Positions 1 to 11,009 of a stretch of 64,000 nt of DNA are shown here, piece after piece. Numbering within the stretch: the stretch's first letter is position 1; each line of letters opens with the position of its first letter. Origin of the DNA: Enterobacter sp. Bisph1 (GTDB lineage Bacteria > Pseudomonadota > Gammaproteobacteria > Enterobacterales > Enterobacteriaceae); assembly GCF_000814905.1 (NCBI RefSeq), contig NZ_JXAG01000032.1:62001-126000 (forward strand), read 5' to 3'. The position numbers and the translations under genes are program-made. Under the pieces are notes generated by a model. The model ran no database searches and was not told where the DNA came from. It saw only the letters and a program-made list of their open reading frames with translations.

Positions 1-1155
1 GGCATCACCGGATCGTCGCTGGCCATTCCCATCGCCCGCCTCTTCTCTTCGGAGCTGTTGCAACTCGACGAATGGCGCGGGCTTTACTTGTTCGAACTGG
101 GTCTGGCGCTGGTCTCGCTGGCGTGCGTGATGGCGTTAAAGCTGCCGCCGGGGGATCGCAAAAAGGTCTTTGAGAAGAAAGATTTTATTACCTTTTTCCT
201 CCTCGCGCCCGGTATGGCGCTGCTGTGCGCGGTGCTCTCGCTGGGGCGGCTCGACTGGTGGTTTGAAGCGCCATGGATCGGCTGGTCGCTGGCGGGCGCG
301 GTGGTGCTGATCGTTGCCGCAATTACCTTTGAACACAACCGCAGCAATCCATTGCTTAATACGCGCTGGCTCTCCAGCGGCAGTATTGTGCGCCTTGGGC
401 TGATTATGCTGCTGATCCGTATTGTGCTCGCCGAGCAGAACACCGGTGCGATTGGCTGGCTGCAATATGTCGGGCTGCAAAACGAACAGATGACTAATCT
501 GGCCTGGTCGATTCTGGCGGGCATTATCTGCGGGATCATCGCCAGCTGCCTGACCATTAAGCCCCAGCGGCTGGCATGGCCGATTATCGCCTCGCTGGTG
601 TTGATGATTGTTGCTTCACTGCTTGATAGCCAGTCCACCAGTTTGACGCGGCCCAATCAATTAATGCTGAGCCAGTTTTTACTCGGCTTCGCCAGCGCCT
701 TTTTTATCGCTCCGGCGATGCTGGCAGGCATTGGCGGCGTAGTAGCGGAGCCGCGCAACCTGGTTAGTTTCTCGGTGCTGTTTGGTATGAGCCAGAATAT
801 TGGCGGGCTGCTGGGATCGGCGATCCTCGGCACGTTTCAGACCTGGCGCGAGAAATATCACTCGAGCCTGCTGGCAGATCAACTCACCACGTTAAATCCG
901 CTGGTCAATGAGCGTTTGCAGTATTACAGCCAGATGTTCCAAAGCCAGCTTGGCGACAGCGCGCTGTTGGGCACCCAGGCGGTGACGCAGCTGCAAACGG
1001 TGTCGACGCTGGAAGCCAATATTCTGGCCTATAACGATACCTATCTGCTGACGGCGAGCATTGCCGCCGCTACGCTGGTATGGATTTTATGGCGCTTGTT
1101 GCGCCTGCGCATTACTGCCCGGGTGAGTTTGAAACGCGCCACCGGCAGCAAATAA
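1..1155 (+). CDS. MFS drug exporter of the EmrB/DHA2 type, 5' end missing
   Basis: The reading frame is open from base 1, so this is the last 384 residues of a longer membrane protein whose start lies outside the window. About nine hydrophobic segments are visible, including ones near residues 28-48, 60-80, 95-115 and 355-378, as expected for the C-terminal part of a 14-helix DHA2 drug:H+ antiporter. Nineteen bases downstream begins an EmrA-like adaptor, and after it an outer-membrane channel. I infer an inner-membrane pump of a tripartite system exporting small toxic compounds across both membranes. The substrate cannot be told from the sequence. A TTG at 58 could be mistaken for a start, but coding continues upstream of it. 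Confidence 0.85.
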   Translation, partial: GITGSSLAIPIARLFSSELLQLDEWRGLYLFELGLALVSLACVMALKLPPGDRKKVFEKKDFITFFLLAPGMALLCAVLSLGRLDWWFEAPWIGWSLAGAVVLIVAAITFEHNRSNPLLNTRWLSSGSIVRLGLIMLLIRIVLAEQNTGAIGWLQYVGLQNEQMTNLAWSILAGIICGIIASCLTIKPQRLAWPIIASLVLMIVASLLDSQSTSLTRPNQLMLSQFLLGFASAFFIAPAMLAGIGGVVAEPRNLVSFSVLFGMSQNIGGLLGSAILGTFQTWREKYHSSLLADQLTTLNPLVNERLQYYSQMFQSQLGDSALLGTQAVTQLQTVSTLEANILAYNDTYLLTASIAAATLVWILWRLLRLRITARVSLKRATGSK

Positions 1156-1174
1156 TAATGTTACTGGAGTATCT

Positions 1175-2257
1175 ATGAGCCAGCAGGATGCCGCTAAAGA
1201 GCGCGCCAACACCCGCAGCAATTTGCGCGTGCTTTCTCTGTTTTCCGCCGCCGCGATTGGCCTGGTGGGCGTACTGGTGATTCTGTATGCCTGGAAACTA
1301 CCGCCTTTTACCCGGCATACACAATTTACCGATAATGCCTATGTGCGTGGGCAAACGACTTTTATTAGCCCGCAGGTCAACGGCTATATCACCGAGGTGC
1401 CGGTACAGGATTTTGCCATGGTGAAAAAAGGCGATCTGATTATGCAGATTGATGACCGTATTTATCGCCAGCGCGTCGATCAGGCGAAAGCGACGCTGGC
1501 GATGAAACGGGCGGCGCTGGATAACAATCTCCAGCAGCGTAAAAGCGCGCAGGCGGTGATCGCGCGTAACGAAGCGGCCCTTGCCAGTGCGAAAGCGTTG
1601 GATTTAAAAGCGCAGGCCGACCTAAAACGGGTAAAAGCCTTGACCGCCGACGGTTCGCTCTCGATTCGCGAGCGGGATGCGGCGCTCGCCACCGCCGCGC
1701 AGAACAGCGCCAGCATAGCCCAGGCGCAGGCAACCCTTGAGATGTCGCGCCAGGATCTGCAAACCACGATAGTTAATCGGGCGTCGTTACAGGCGGATGT
1801 CGAAAATGCCCAGGCCGCCCTCCAGCTGGCGCAAATCGACCTGCAAAATACCCGCATTGTCGCCCCGCGCGACGGACAGCTAGGGCAAATCAGCGTCCGC
1901 CTTGGCGCGTACGTGACGGCGGGCACGCGTCTTACGTCGCTGGTGCCTTCCCAGCGCTGGGTTATCGCCAATCTCAAAGAGACCCAACTGGCGAATGTGC
2001 TGGTCGGTCAGCCGGTGCATTTCACCGTCGATGCGCTGAACGGGCGCAGTTTTAACGGCCGCGTGGAGAGTATTTCCCCCGCTACCGGCGTGGAATTTAG
2101 CGCCATCAGCCCCGATAACGCCACCGGTAACTTTGTCAAAATCGCCCAGCGCATTCCCGTGCGCATCCGCGTCGATGCCAAACCCGACGAGATTGCCACA
2201 TTGCGCCCCGGCATGTCGGTGCAGGTCTCTATTGATACGCGGGAGGCGGATCAATGA
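1175..2257 (+). CDS. HlyD/EmrA-family periplasmic adaptor of the efflux pump
   Basis: The 360-residue protein has a short cytoplasmic N-terminus, one transmembrane anchor around residues 22-42, a biotinyl-lipoyl-like half motif (around residues 60-90), a long Ala/Gln-rich coiled-coil hairpin (about 95-225), the second lipoyl half and a beta-barrel domain. This is the layout of EmrA-type membrane fusion proteins, which bridge an MFS pump to an outer-membrane channel. A ggag ribosome site precedes the ATG. Its stop overlaps the start of the next gene by four bases (ATGA), so the genes are probably translationally coupled. Family assignment is firm; the exported compound is unknown. Confidence 0.9.
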   Translation: MSQQDAAKERANTRSNLRVLSLFSAAAIGLVGVLVILYAWKLPPFTRHTQFTDNAYVRGQTTFISPQVNGYITEVPVQDFAMVKKGDLIMQIDDRIYRQRVDQAKATLAMKRAALDNNLQQRKSAQAVIARNEAALASAKALDLKAQADLKRVKALTADGSLSIRERDAALATAAQNSASIAQAQATLEMSRQDLQTTIVNRASLQADVENAQAALQLAQIDLQNTRIVAPRDGQLGQISVRLGAYVTAGTRLTSLVPSQRWVIANLKETQLANVLVGQPVHFTVDALNGRSFNGRVESISPATGVEFSAISPDNATGNFVKIAQRIPVRIRVDAKPDEIATLRPGMSVQVSIDTREADQ

Positions 2258-3630
2258 AGCTGCGTTTACCGGCCATTCTGTTCACTTTCGCCCTTGCCGG
2301 TTGCCAGTCTGCCGATGTGCAACAGGCCAGCCCGTCGTTGCAAATTCCGCAGGCATGGCGCAGCAGCAGCGGCCCTCTGAGCAAAACCGACAGCGTCTGG
2401 TGGCGCAATTTTCATGACAGCCAGCTCAACCACTATGTCGATCGGGCCCTGCGCTATAACAGCGATGTGCTGATTGCCCGCGAGCGCATCAAAGAATATC
2501 AGGCCCGGGTCTACGCCGCCGATAGCGCCCTGTTCCCCGAGCTGGATGCGGGATTGTCCGGCACCCGCGCCCGTTCTCAGTCGTCGGTTACCGGTCAGCC
2601 GATTTACGGCACGTTGTATAAAGGCAATTTGACCGCCAGTTATAACGTCGATATCTGGGGCGCGAGCCGCAGCGCCTCGCGCGCAGCGGATGCTTCGCTT
2701 GAGGCGCAAAAGGCCGCTGCTGCCGCCGCTGATTTGACGGTCGCTACCAACGTCGCCACCGGCTATCTGACGCTGTTATCCCTCGATGAGCAGTTGCGGG
2801 TAACCCAGGCCACGCTGCAGGCGCGGGAGGACGCGTTGCGGCTGGCCCGCCGTCAGTACGAAACAGGCTATACTTCACGGCTGGAGCTGATGCAGTCCGA
2901 CAGCGAGCTACGCGCGACCCGTGCGCAGATACCGGTACTGCAACATCAAATCGCCCAGCAGGAAAATGCGCTGAGCCTGCTGCTTGGTGACAATCCCGGT
3001 GCAGTGAAGCGCGGAGAATTTAACGCCCTAACGCCGCTTCAGTTGCCGTCACAGCTGCCCTCCACCTTGCTGAACCGCCGACCGGATATTGTACAGGCGC
3101 AGCGCCAGCTCGTGGCCGCCGACGCCACCCTTGCGACGTCACAGGCGAAATTGCTGCCGTCAATTAACCTGACGGCAACCAGCAGTATCCAGGATAACAC
3201 CCTGCCCGGTTTGCTGGATAACCCGCTACGGTTGTGGAGTATTGGCGGCAGTATTCTTGCGCCGTTGCTGAATCGTCAGGCGCTTAACGCCCAGGTTGAT
3301 ATCTCGCAATCCCAGCGTAACCAGGCGCTTTACAGTTATGAAAAGACCGTGCGCAACGCGTTTAAAGAGGTGAACGACAGCCTTGATGCGATGCAACGCC
3401 TGGGTGAGCAACTCGGCGAACTGACAGGGCAAGTGGATGTCGCGCAGGAGACGTTACGTCTTGCGCAAAACCGTTACCACAATGGTTATTCCTCCTATTT
3501 GGAGGTGCTGGACGCCCAGCGCACGCTGTTTTCCGCCCAACTGAGCGCGGTGCAGGTTAAAAACAATCTGCTGCTGGCGCAGGTGGATCTCTATCGCGCC
3601 CTCGGCGGCGGCTGGTCCGGTCTGAACTAA
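2254..3630 (+). CDS. NodT-family outer-membrane efflux lipoprotein (TolC-like)
   Basis: The 458-residue protein begins with a lipoprotein signal peptide ending in the lipobox LAGC (Cys17 lipidated). It then shows the repeated long helices and beta strands of outer-membrane factors, with duplicated motifs such as ALRYNSDVLIARERI early and RYHNGYSSYLEVLDAQ near the C-terminus. It is predicted to form the trimeric outer-membrane duct for the pump and adaptor encoded upstream; the start overlaps the adaptor's stop. Length is normal for the family (450-480). It appears intact and ends the conserved part of the efflux operon. Confidence 0.9.
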   Translation: MKLRLPAILFTFALAGCQSADVQQASPSLQIPQAWRSSSGPLSKTDSVWWRNFHDSQLNHYVDRALRYNSDVLIARERIKEYQARVYAADSALFPELDAGLSGTRARSQSSVTGQPIYGTLYKGNLTASYNVDIWGASRSASRAADASLEAQKAAAAAADLTVATNVATGYLTLLSLDEQLRVTQATLQAREDALRLARRQYETGYTSRLELMQSDSELRATRAQIPVLQHQIAQQENALSLLLGDNPGAVKRGEFNALTPLQLPSQLPSTLLNRRPDIVQAQRQLVAADATLATSQAKLLPSINLTATSSIQDNTLPGLLDNPLRLWSIGGSILAPLLNRQALNAQVDISQSQRNQALYSYEKTVRNAFKEVNDSLDAMQRLGEQLGELTGQVDVAQETLRLAQNRYHNGYSSYLEVLDAQRTLFSAQLSAVQVKNNLLLAQVDLYRALGGGWSGLN

Positions 3631-3655
3631 ATTTCCATAAACCAGGAGTAATGCT

Positions 3656-3835
3656 ATGCAGCAGAAATGGTCCATGGTTGATGAGTATTTTGAAAAGCAG
3701 TTAATTGAACAGGACGAAATCCTGCAGCGGGTGCTGGCGAACAACCAGCGCGCCGGACTACTGGCAATTGATGTTTTGCCCACCCAGGGGCAGTTACTGG
3801 ACTCCGTTTGGGAAACGGGAAATATTGTCCGTTAA
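3656..3835 (+). pseudogene. N-terminal piece of a split O-methyltransferase
   Basis: A 59-codon frame starts 25 bases after the efflux operon behind an AGGAG site. Residues 1 to about 49 (starting MQQKWSMVDEYFEKQ, then AIDV and QGQLL) read like the first helices of class I SAM-dependent O-methyltransferases of the bacterial family 3/YrrM type. The homology stops near position 3802, just before the expected SAM-binding motif (consensus EIGTLGGYS), and a few unrelated codons lead to a stop. The matching C-terminus lies at 12934-13032. What remains has no catalytic core, so it is non-functional. ATG at 3656 fits the family; a second ATG at 3651 is in another frame. Confidence 0.75.
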
Positions 3836-3979
3836 GCCCGATTTTTGACCACCGACGACAAGCGGTGTAATCACACTCATCATTCCTCAAATGCGAACAT
3901 TGAAATCAAACTCCGTCCATATACAACACCAGGTTATCTGATCAGAATTAAGGCTGTTTTATTGACAGAGGAATAACTG

Positions 3980-4564
3980 ATGACCCGTGTACTGATCCTT
4001 GGTGCTGCAGGTTCACTGGCGCGAGTAGTTACCCGCTACCTGCTGGCACATACTGATACTCATCTCACCCTTTATTTACGCAATGCTGAAAGACTGAGTT
4101 TTCCAGACATGTCTCGCGTCACCATCGTTGAAGGAGATGTGATGGACAGCCATCGGCTGGAAGCCGCTATGGAAGGCCAGGATGTGGTCTGTGCCAGCCT
4201 CTCCGGTAATATTGCGTCACAGGCAGAAAATATTATTCGGGCGATGAAAGCCCGGCACCTCAACCGGCTGATTTTCATCAGTTCAATGGGCATTTATGAT
4301 GAAGTTCCGGGTGAGAATTACGGCAACGAGCTGGCAACTTACCGGGAGGCCGCCACCGTCGTGGAGGCATCGGGGCTGGAGTACACGCTACTCCGTCCGG
4401 GATGGTTCACTAACGGTGATGAGGTAAATTACACCCTGACGCATAAATGTGAGCCCTTTCTTGGGCAGAGCGTGTCTCGGCTCAGTATTGCAGATCTGAT
4501 TACACGTCTGGTCACAACACCCGAATTATACGTGCGGGAGAGTCTGGGGATCGCCCGGGTCTGA
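3980..4564 (+). CDS. NAD(P)-binding atypical SDR-family protein
   Basis: The 194-residue protein opens with a Rossmann nucleotide-binding loop (GAAGSLARVV, residues 8-17), followed by the acidic turn and the strand FISSMGIYDE typical of atypical short-chain dehydrogenases (NmrA/HSCARG-like, SDR_a5). It is a cytosolic oxidoreductase or NAD(P)H-sensor-like protein; the substrate is unknown. It is the first gene inside the segment that splits the O-methyltransferase. It converges with the LysR gene that follows (13-base gap). A gaggaataact site precedes the ATG. Length is slightly short for the family (about 200-215), but both ends look natural. Confidence 0.8.
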   Translation: MTRVLILGAAGSLARVVTRYLLAHTDTHLTLYLRNAERLSFPDMSRVTIVEGDVMDSHRLEAAMEGQDVVCASLSGNIASQAENIIRAMKARHLNRLIFISSMGIYDEVPGENYGNELATYREAATVVEASGLEYTLLRPGWFTNGDEVNYTLTHKCEPFLGQSVSRLSIADLITRLVTTPELYVRESLGIARV

Positions 4565-4577
4565 TAAACATGCTCCA

Positions 4578-5483
4578 CTATTCATGGAACAGTTCACGCA
4601 GAATATTCGTAAGTGCATCGAATACCACACGAATGCGCATTGGGATGAGCGGCTGATGCGGGCGGAAAATATATAACTGGTAAGGTGAAAAATTCTGCTC
4701 TGGAAAGAGATTAACCAGTTCCCCGCGTTGCAGATAAGGGCGCACTGTAATATCCGGCAACTGGCTGAAGGTCCTGGCTGCCAGCGCAGCAGCCAGTTCA
4801 CTACCGATATCATTAGCAATAAACGCAGGTTTTACCGGAAAGAATGAACTACCGTCTGCGAACTGCCATGGCCAGACCCGCCCGGAATTTCTATTGTTCA
4901 GCGCGCTCAGTGGATAATCGTATTGCAAGGATCGTAAGGACTCGGGTTCGCCCAGGCGGTTAATCAGCTCCGGCGCAGCGACAATACAGGAGCCTACGGA
5001 GCGGACCGTTTTAACAATAAAACGGTTATCAGGCACTGAACCGACACGAATGCCGATATCAATCTGCTCATCGATGATGTTCAGATGCGCATCGGTGGGA
5101 AGCCACTCAATGGTTAAATCGGGATAAGGTGACAACGTGCGTAGCAGATGGTGCACGATATCCTGGTTTTCAAATAACGGCGGCAGTGTCACCCGGACCC
5201 GACCAGTCATATCCCGGCTGTTCTGCGTTCTGTCAGCATTGAATAACGTCTCGCTTTCAGCCAGCAACTTTTCCGCTTTCGGCCACAGTTGTTGCCCGAA
5301 AGGGGTCAGTGTCATCTGCCGGGTATTGCGCAGAAATAGCATCTCTCCCAGTTGTTTTTCCAGCTCCGCAATGGCGCGGGTGACTATCTGCGGAGCCAGA
5401 CCCAGTCGGTTCGCGGTTTCCCGGAATTTCAGTGTTTCTGCCGCCGTACAAAATATCTTTAATGCGTCGAGTTTATCCAGCAC
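4578..5483 (-). CDS. LysR-family transcriptional regulator
   Basis: The 301-residue protein has an N-terminal winged helix-turn-helix (about residues 5-62, with ANRLGLAPQIVTRAI as the recognition region) and a two-lobed periplasmic-binding-protein-like effector domain from about 90 on. This is the standard LysR length and order. It is read divergently from the acetyltransferase gene at 5635. The 151-base gap between them holds a perfect 8+1+8 palindrome (5571-5587). I infer that it autoregulates and controls the acetyltransferase/NTF2/aldo-keto reductase genes. Its effector cannot be named. Confidence 0.88.
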   Translation of the reverse strand: MLDKLDALKIFCTAAETLKFRETANRLGLAPQIVTRAIAELEKQLGEMLFLRNTRQMTLTPFGQQLWPKAEKLLAESETLFNADRTQNSRDMTGRVRVTLPPLFENQDIVHHLLRTLSPYPDLTIEWLPTDAHLNIIDEQIDIGIRVGSVPDNRFIVKTVRSVGSCIVAAPELINRLGEPESLRSLQYDYPLSALNNRNSGRVWPWQFADGSSFFPVKPAFIANDIGSELAAALAARTFSQLPDITVRPYLQRGELVNLFPEQNFSPYQLYIFRPHQPLIPMRIRVVFDALTNILRELFHE

Positions 5484-5570
5484 TACCCGGTTCCTGTTTT
5501 GCGTCTTTGAATGCCCCTATTATATCAAAATCAGGAATACTGAAAGCAAAAACAATTCATGGTTTTGTAG

Positions 5571-5587
5571 TTATCCCCTGGGGATAA
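5571..5587. promoter_or_regulatory. Perfect palindrome between divergent LysR and acetyltransferase genes
   Basis: The sequence TTATCCCCTGGGGATAA is an inverted repeat with 8-base arms and one central base. It lies 48 bases before the acetyltransferase start and 88 bases before the LysR start, where a LysR operator is expected. It does not follow the strict T-N11-A form, so assignment to this regulator is inference from position and symmetry. Confidence 0.45.
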
Positions 5588-5634
5588 TTTCTCTTATCGA
5601 AACGAGGGCACCCTTCGGTGTAACAGGAAATACC

Positions 5635-6201
5635 ATGTCAAATACTACGTTATATCATCGACTGTCCGGCGGTGAGCCAGTCAGTATGTTATCACCTGAA
5701 TACCATGAAGCCATTCATGACATGGGAGCGTCATGGGCAATCAACACCGCGATTAACCGTGCGGAATACACTTTTCTGGATGGCTCGCTCCATCCGTTAT
5801 TTGACCAATTGTTTGGTCGGGAACTGGACAGTTCCAGCCAGATTTTGCCACCGGTCTATGTCGATTTTGGTCCGCAGGTTCGGGTAGGTAAAAAAGTGTT
5901 TATCAACCACAACTGCACCATGATGGCCGCAGGCGGTATTGTTATTGACGATGATGTGCAGATTGGGCCGCAGGTCACGCTGACAACCACTAATCATGAC
6001 TTTGATGACCGTTTTACGCTGTTGTGTAAACCCATTCACATCAAACGCAATGTCTGGATCGGGGCCCGCGCGCTCATCCTGCCGGGTGTGACAGTAGGTG
6101 AAAATGCGGTGATTGCCGGGGGCGCTGTTGTCACCAAAGACGTGGAGCCTGATGTTGTTGTGGGTGGCTCTCCGGCACGGGTGCTGAAGCGCCTGGATTA
6201 A
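5635..6201 (+). CDS. Hexapeptide-repeat O-acetyltransferase (maltose acetyltransferase-like)
   Basis: The 188-residue protein has an N-terminal helical maltose-acetyltransferase-type cap and then imperfect hexapeptide repeats that form a left-handed beta-helix (about residues 75-175, with INHNCTMMAAGG, NHDFDDR and GARALILPGVTVGENAVIAGGAVVT-type turns). The loop His in TTNHDF corresponds to the catalytic histidine region of LacA/Maa/NodL enzymes, which use acetyl-CoA. The acceptor is unknown. The frame stays open far upstream, but that part overlaps the LysR gene antisense. ATG at 5635 behind an acaggaa site gives the normal family length. The gene is divergent from the LysR regulator and leads a likely four-gene unit up to 8655. 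Confidence 0.85.
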   Translation: MSNTTLYHRLSGGEPVSMLSPEYHEAIHDMGASWAINTAINRAEYTFLDGSLHPLFDQLFGRELDSSSQILPPVYVDFGPQVRVGKKVFINHNCTMMAAGGIVIDDDVQIGPQVTLTTTNHDFDDRFTLLCKPIHIKRNVWIGARALILPGVTVGENAVIAGGAVVTKDVEPDVVVGGSPARVLKRLD

Positions 6202-6230
6202 AATTTAACAAACGATATGAGGATAAAATC

Positions 6231-6668
6231 GTGACTGAACATGAAATCGCGCAGCGTCTGGCGCTAAAAGAACTGGTTGATACCTTTTCAAACCTGGCAG
6301 ATGAAAAAGACGTGGCTGCGCAGATGCCCCTCTTTACCCCGGATGCGTATGTCAACGTCGTAATGGATGGCAAGGTGGTTTTCGAACTGTATGGCCGTGA
6401 ACAGATCAATGAAGCTTTCAGCGGTTATCTTTCTCAGTTCAGTATTGTCTACCATCAAAACGGTCAGCAAACGGTCAGCATTGATGGTAACACTGCGCAG
6501 GGGATCGCTTACTGTCAGGTCACCCTGATTAAAGAAGAGGACGGCCAGCGCCTTAAGCAGACCAGTGGCGTGCGTTATCGCGATCGATACGTTTACCAGG
6601 ACAGCCAATGGCTGATTGCCGAGCGGCTATCGGACTTTATGTGGACAGATATTCATCCAATATCGTAA
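6231..6668 (+). CDS. NTF2/SnoaL-like protein
   Basis: This 145-residue protein starts with GTG behind an atgaggata ribosome site, 29 bases after the acetyltransferase. An N-terminal helical stretch (ALKELVDTFSNLADEKD) and the following cone-shaped alpha/beta pattern ending in RYVYQDSQWLIAERLSD are characteristic of the nuclear-transport-factor-2-like fold. That fold is used by many small-molecule isomerases, dehydratases and binding proteins. Such genes often accompany SDR or aldo-keto reductase clusters, as here. The substrate and even an enzymatic role are unknown. Confidence 0.78.
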   Translation: MTEHEIAQRLALKELVDTFSNLADEKDVAAQMPLFTPDAYVNVVMDGKVVFELYGREQINEAFSGYLSQFSIVYHQNGQQTVSIDGNTAQGIAYCQVTLIKEEDGQRLKQTSGVRYRDRYVYQDSQWLIAERLSDFMWTDIHPIS

Positions 6669-6731
6669 GTATTGTGCTGACCGTGTATTGATGAACACCA
6701 TTCATTAGTGCTATCAGATTTTGCACGCTAA

Positions 6732-8655
<1,924 letters not shown>

Positions 8656-8734
8656 TATTGCGAGACTGGCTGGCGGGTTTTCCGCCAGCGACTTTCACCG
8701 GAGAGGAGCTGGCGCCCTGCAGGCGAAGATACCG

Positions 8735-9637
<903 letters not shown>

Positions 9638-9760
9638 TCAACGGCCAGATTCATGAGATTCATTCATAGACGCAATCATTGTAGCCCCGTTACTCAGAAT
9701 AATGACCACTGGTATCCTTTTTTCATCGCAGAAATTCTGCCAGATGAACGGGGCCAGATA

Positions 9761-10068
9761 ATGAAAGTATTAATTGCAGGGGCCACAGGCAGTATCGGAC
9801 GCCTTGTCGTCAATACCATGCTGGCGCAGGGATATCAGGCCCGGGCCATCGTGAGAACCCCGCAAAAAGCCGCGCTGCTGCCCGCTCCTTTGAACTGGTG
9901 GCTGAGCGCGGCAATGCTCAGCACGACCTGAAACCGCTGTTTGCCGCGCTTCGCGCGGATCCCCCCGGAAAGCCGGATGCCATTGGCGATATCAATAATA
10001 TGCCGCTTGCCGATGAGCCTGAGTGTGTACTGAAAGAACTGAACGCCATGGTCTCTCGCTTTCGCTAG
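9761..10068 (+). pseudogene. NAD(P)-binding SDR gene with its middle deleted
   Basis: From 9761 the frame encodes a clear Rossmann start (MKVLIAGATGSIGRLVV, then ARAIVRTPQKAALLP) and hits a stop at 9931. From about 9891, in another frame, the sequence reads FELVAERGNAQHDLKPLFAAL and then NNMPLADEPECVLKELNAM to a stop at 10066-10068. That is the usual C-terminal end of NmrA-like SDR proteins. The normal 200 or more central residues are absent, so an internal deletion has joined codon ~40 to the last ~60 codons out of frame. The protein cannot work. It lies divergent from the LysR gene and 24 bases before an intact SDR gene. Confidence 0.7.
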
Positions 10069-10092
10069 TACTTCAGGCAAAGGATAAAAATC

Positions 10093-10923
10093 ATGAACGA
10101 TATCATTGTTGTCATCGGTGCTGGCTCTATTGGCCAGGCGATTGCCCGCCGGGTCAGCGCCGGTAAACATATTCTGCTGGCGGATCTTCGCCAGCAGAAT
10201 GCTGAAGCCGCAGCGACGGTACTGATAAATGCTGGTTTTACTGTCAGTACGGCCATCGCCAATGTGGCTGAACGTGCTTCGGTTGAAGCATTGGCCAGAC
10301 AGGCTCAGTCGCTGGGTAATGTCACCGGATTGGTTCACTCAGCGGGTGTTTCTCCGTCACAGGCCTCGCCGGAAACCATTCTGAAGGTGGATCTTTACGG
10401 TACTGCGCTGGTACTTGACACGTTTGGGCAGATTATCGCCCCGGGCGGCAGCGGCATCGTTATTGCTTCCCAATCAGGCCATCGTCTGGGGCCGCTCACA
10501 ACAGAACAGAGCGAGGCACTGGCCACCACGCCTGTTGAAGCATTGCTGACGCTGCCTATGTTACAGCCGGAGCAAATAACCGATCCGCTTCTGGCCTATC
10601 AGTATTCAAAGCGGGGCAATGCCCTGCGCGTTATGGCTGAAGCGGTTAAATGGGGTAAACGCGGCGCCCGGGTGAACACCATCAGCCCCGGTATTATTTT
10701 CACCCCGCTGGCCAATGATGAACTCAGTGGCCCCCGGGGGGCCGGTTACCGTCAGATGCTGAAGAAATCTCCGGCTGGACGAGGGGGTACACCGGATGAA
10801 GTCGGCGCGTTGGCCGCATTACTGATGGGGCCTGAAGGCACCTTTATTACCGGCAGTGATTTTCTGATGGATGGTGGTGTCACAGCCTCATACTGGTACG
10901 GTGATTTAAAACCCCGTAGCTGA
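10093..10923 (+). CDS. Short-chain dehydrogenase/reductase
   Basis: The 276-residue classical SDR shows an N-terminal dinucleotide loop (VIGAGSIGQAIA, residues 7-18), an NxxG-like HSAGVSPSQ strand, an active-site serine region (VIASQSGHR) and the catalytic YxxxK as YQYSK. It ends with a typical GSDFLMDGGVTASYW segment. It is an NAD(P)(H)-dependent cytosolic alcohol/ketone oxidoreductase of unknown substrate. An aaaggataaaaatc site precedes the ATG. It starts 24 bases after the deleted SDR gene and leads into an exporter gene and a cupin gene, which may form one transcript. Confidence 0.88.
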   Translation: MNDIIVVIGAGSIGQAIARRVSAGKHILLADLRQQNAEAAATVLINAGFTVSTAIANVAERASVEALARQAQSLGNVTGLVHSAGVSPSQASPETILKVDLYGTALVLDTFGQIIAPGGSGIVIASQSGHRLGPLTTEQSEALATTPVEALLTLPMLQPEQITDPLLAYQYSKRGNALRVMAEAVKWGKRGARVNTISPGIIFTPLANDELSGPRGAGYRQMLKKSPAGRGGTPDEVGALAALLMGPEGTFITGSDFLMDGGVTASYWYGDLKPRS

Positions 10924-11009
10924 TACCGAAAGCGGCAGGCAGGTCGTCTGCTGCTTTCAACTCGCATGCCATTCCGTTGCTGTTTGACTCTACTTTTGTG
11001 GTTCTCACT

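Noticed and set aside
3800-3890. Minus-strand gene starting near 3880
   Set aside because: A start with a GAGGA site exists but the frame ends after about 29 codons at the junction and resembles no family I know; mentioned only as a possible truncated edge of the insert.
5137-5634. Long N-terminal extension of the acetyltransferase frame
   Set aside because: It runs antisense to the LysR gene, resembles no acetyltransferase, and the ATG at 5635 has a ribosome site and gives the family length.
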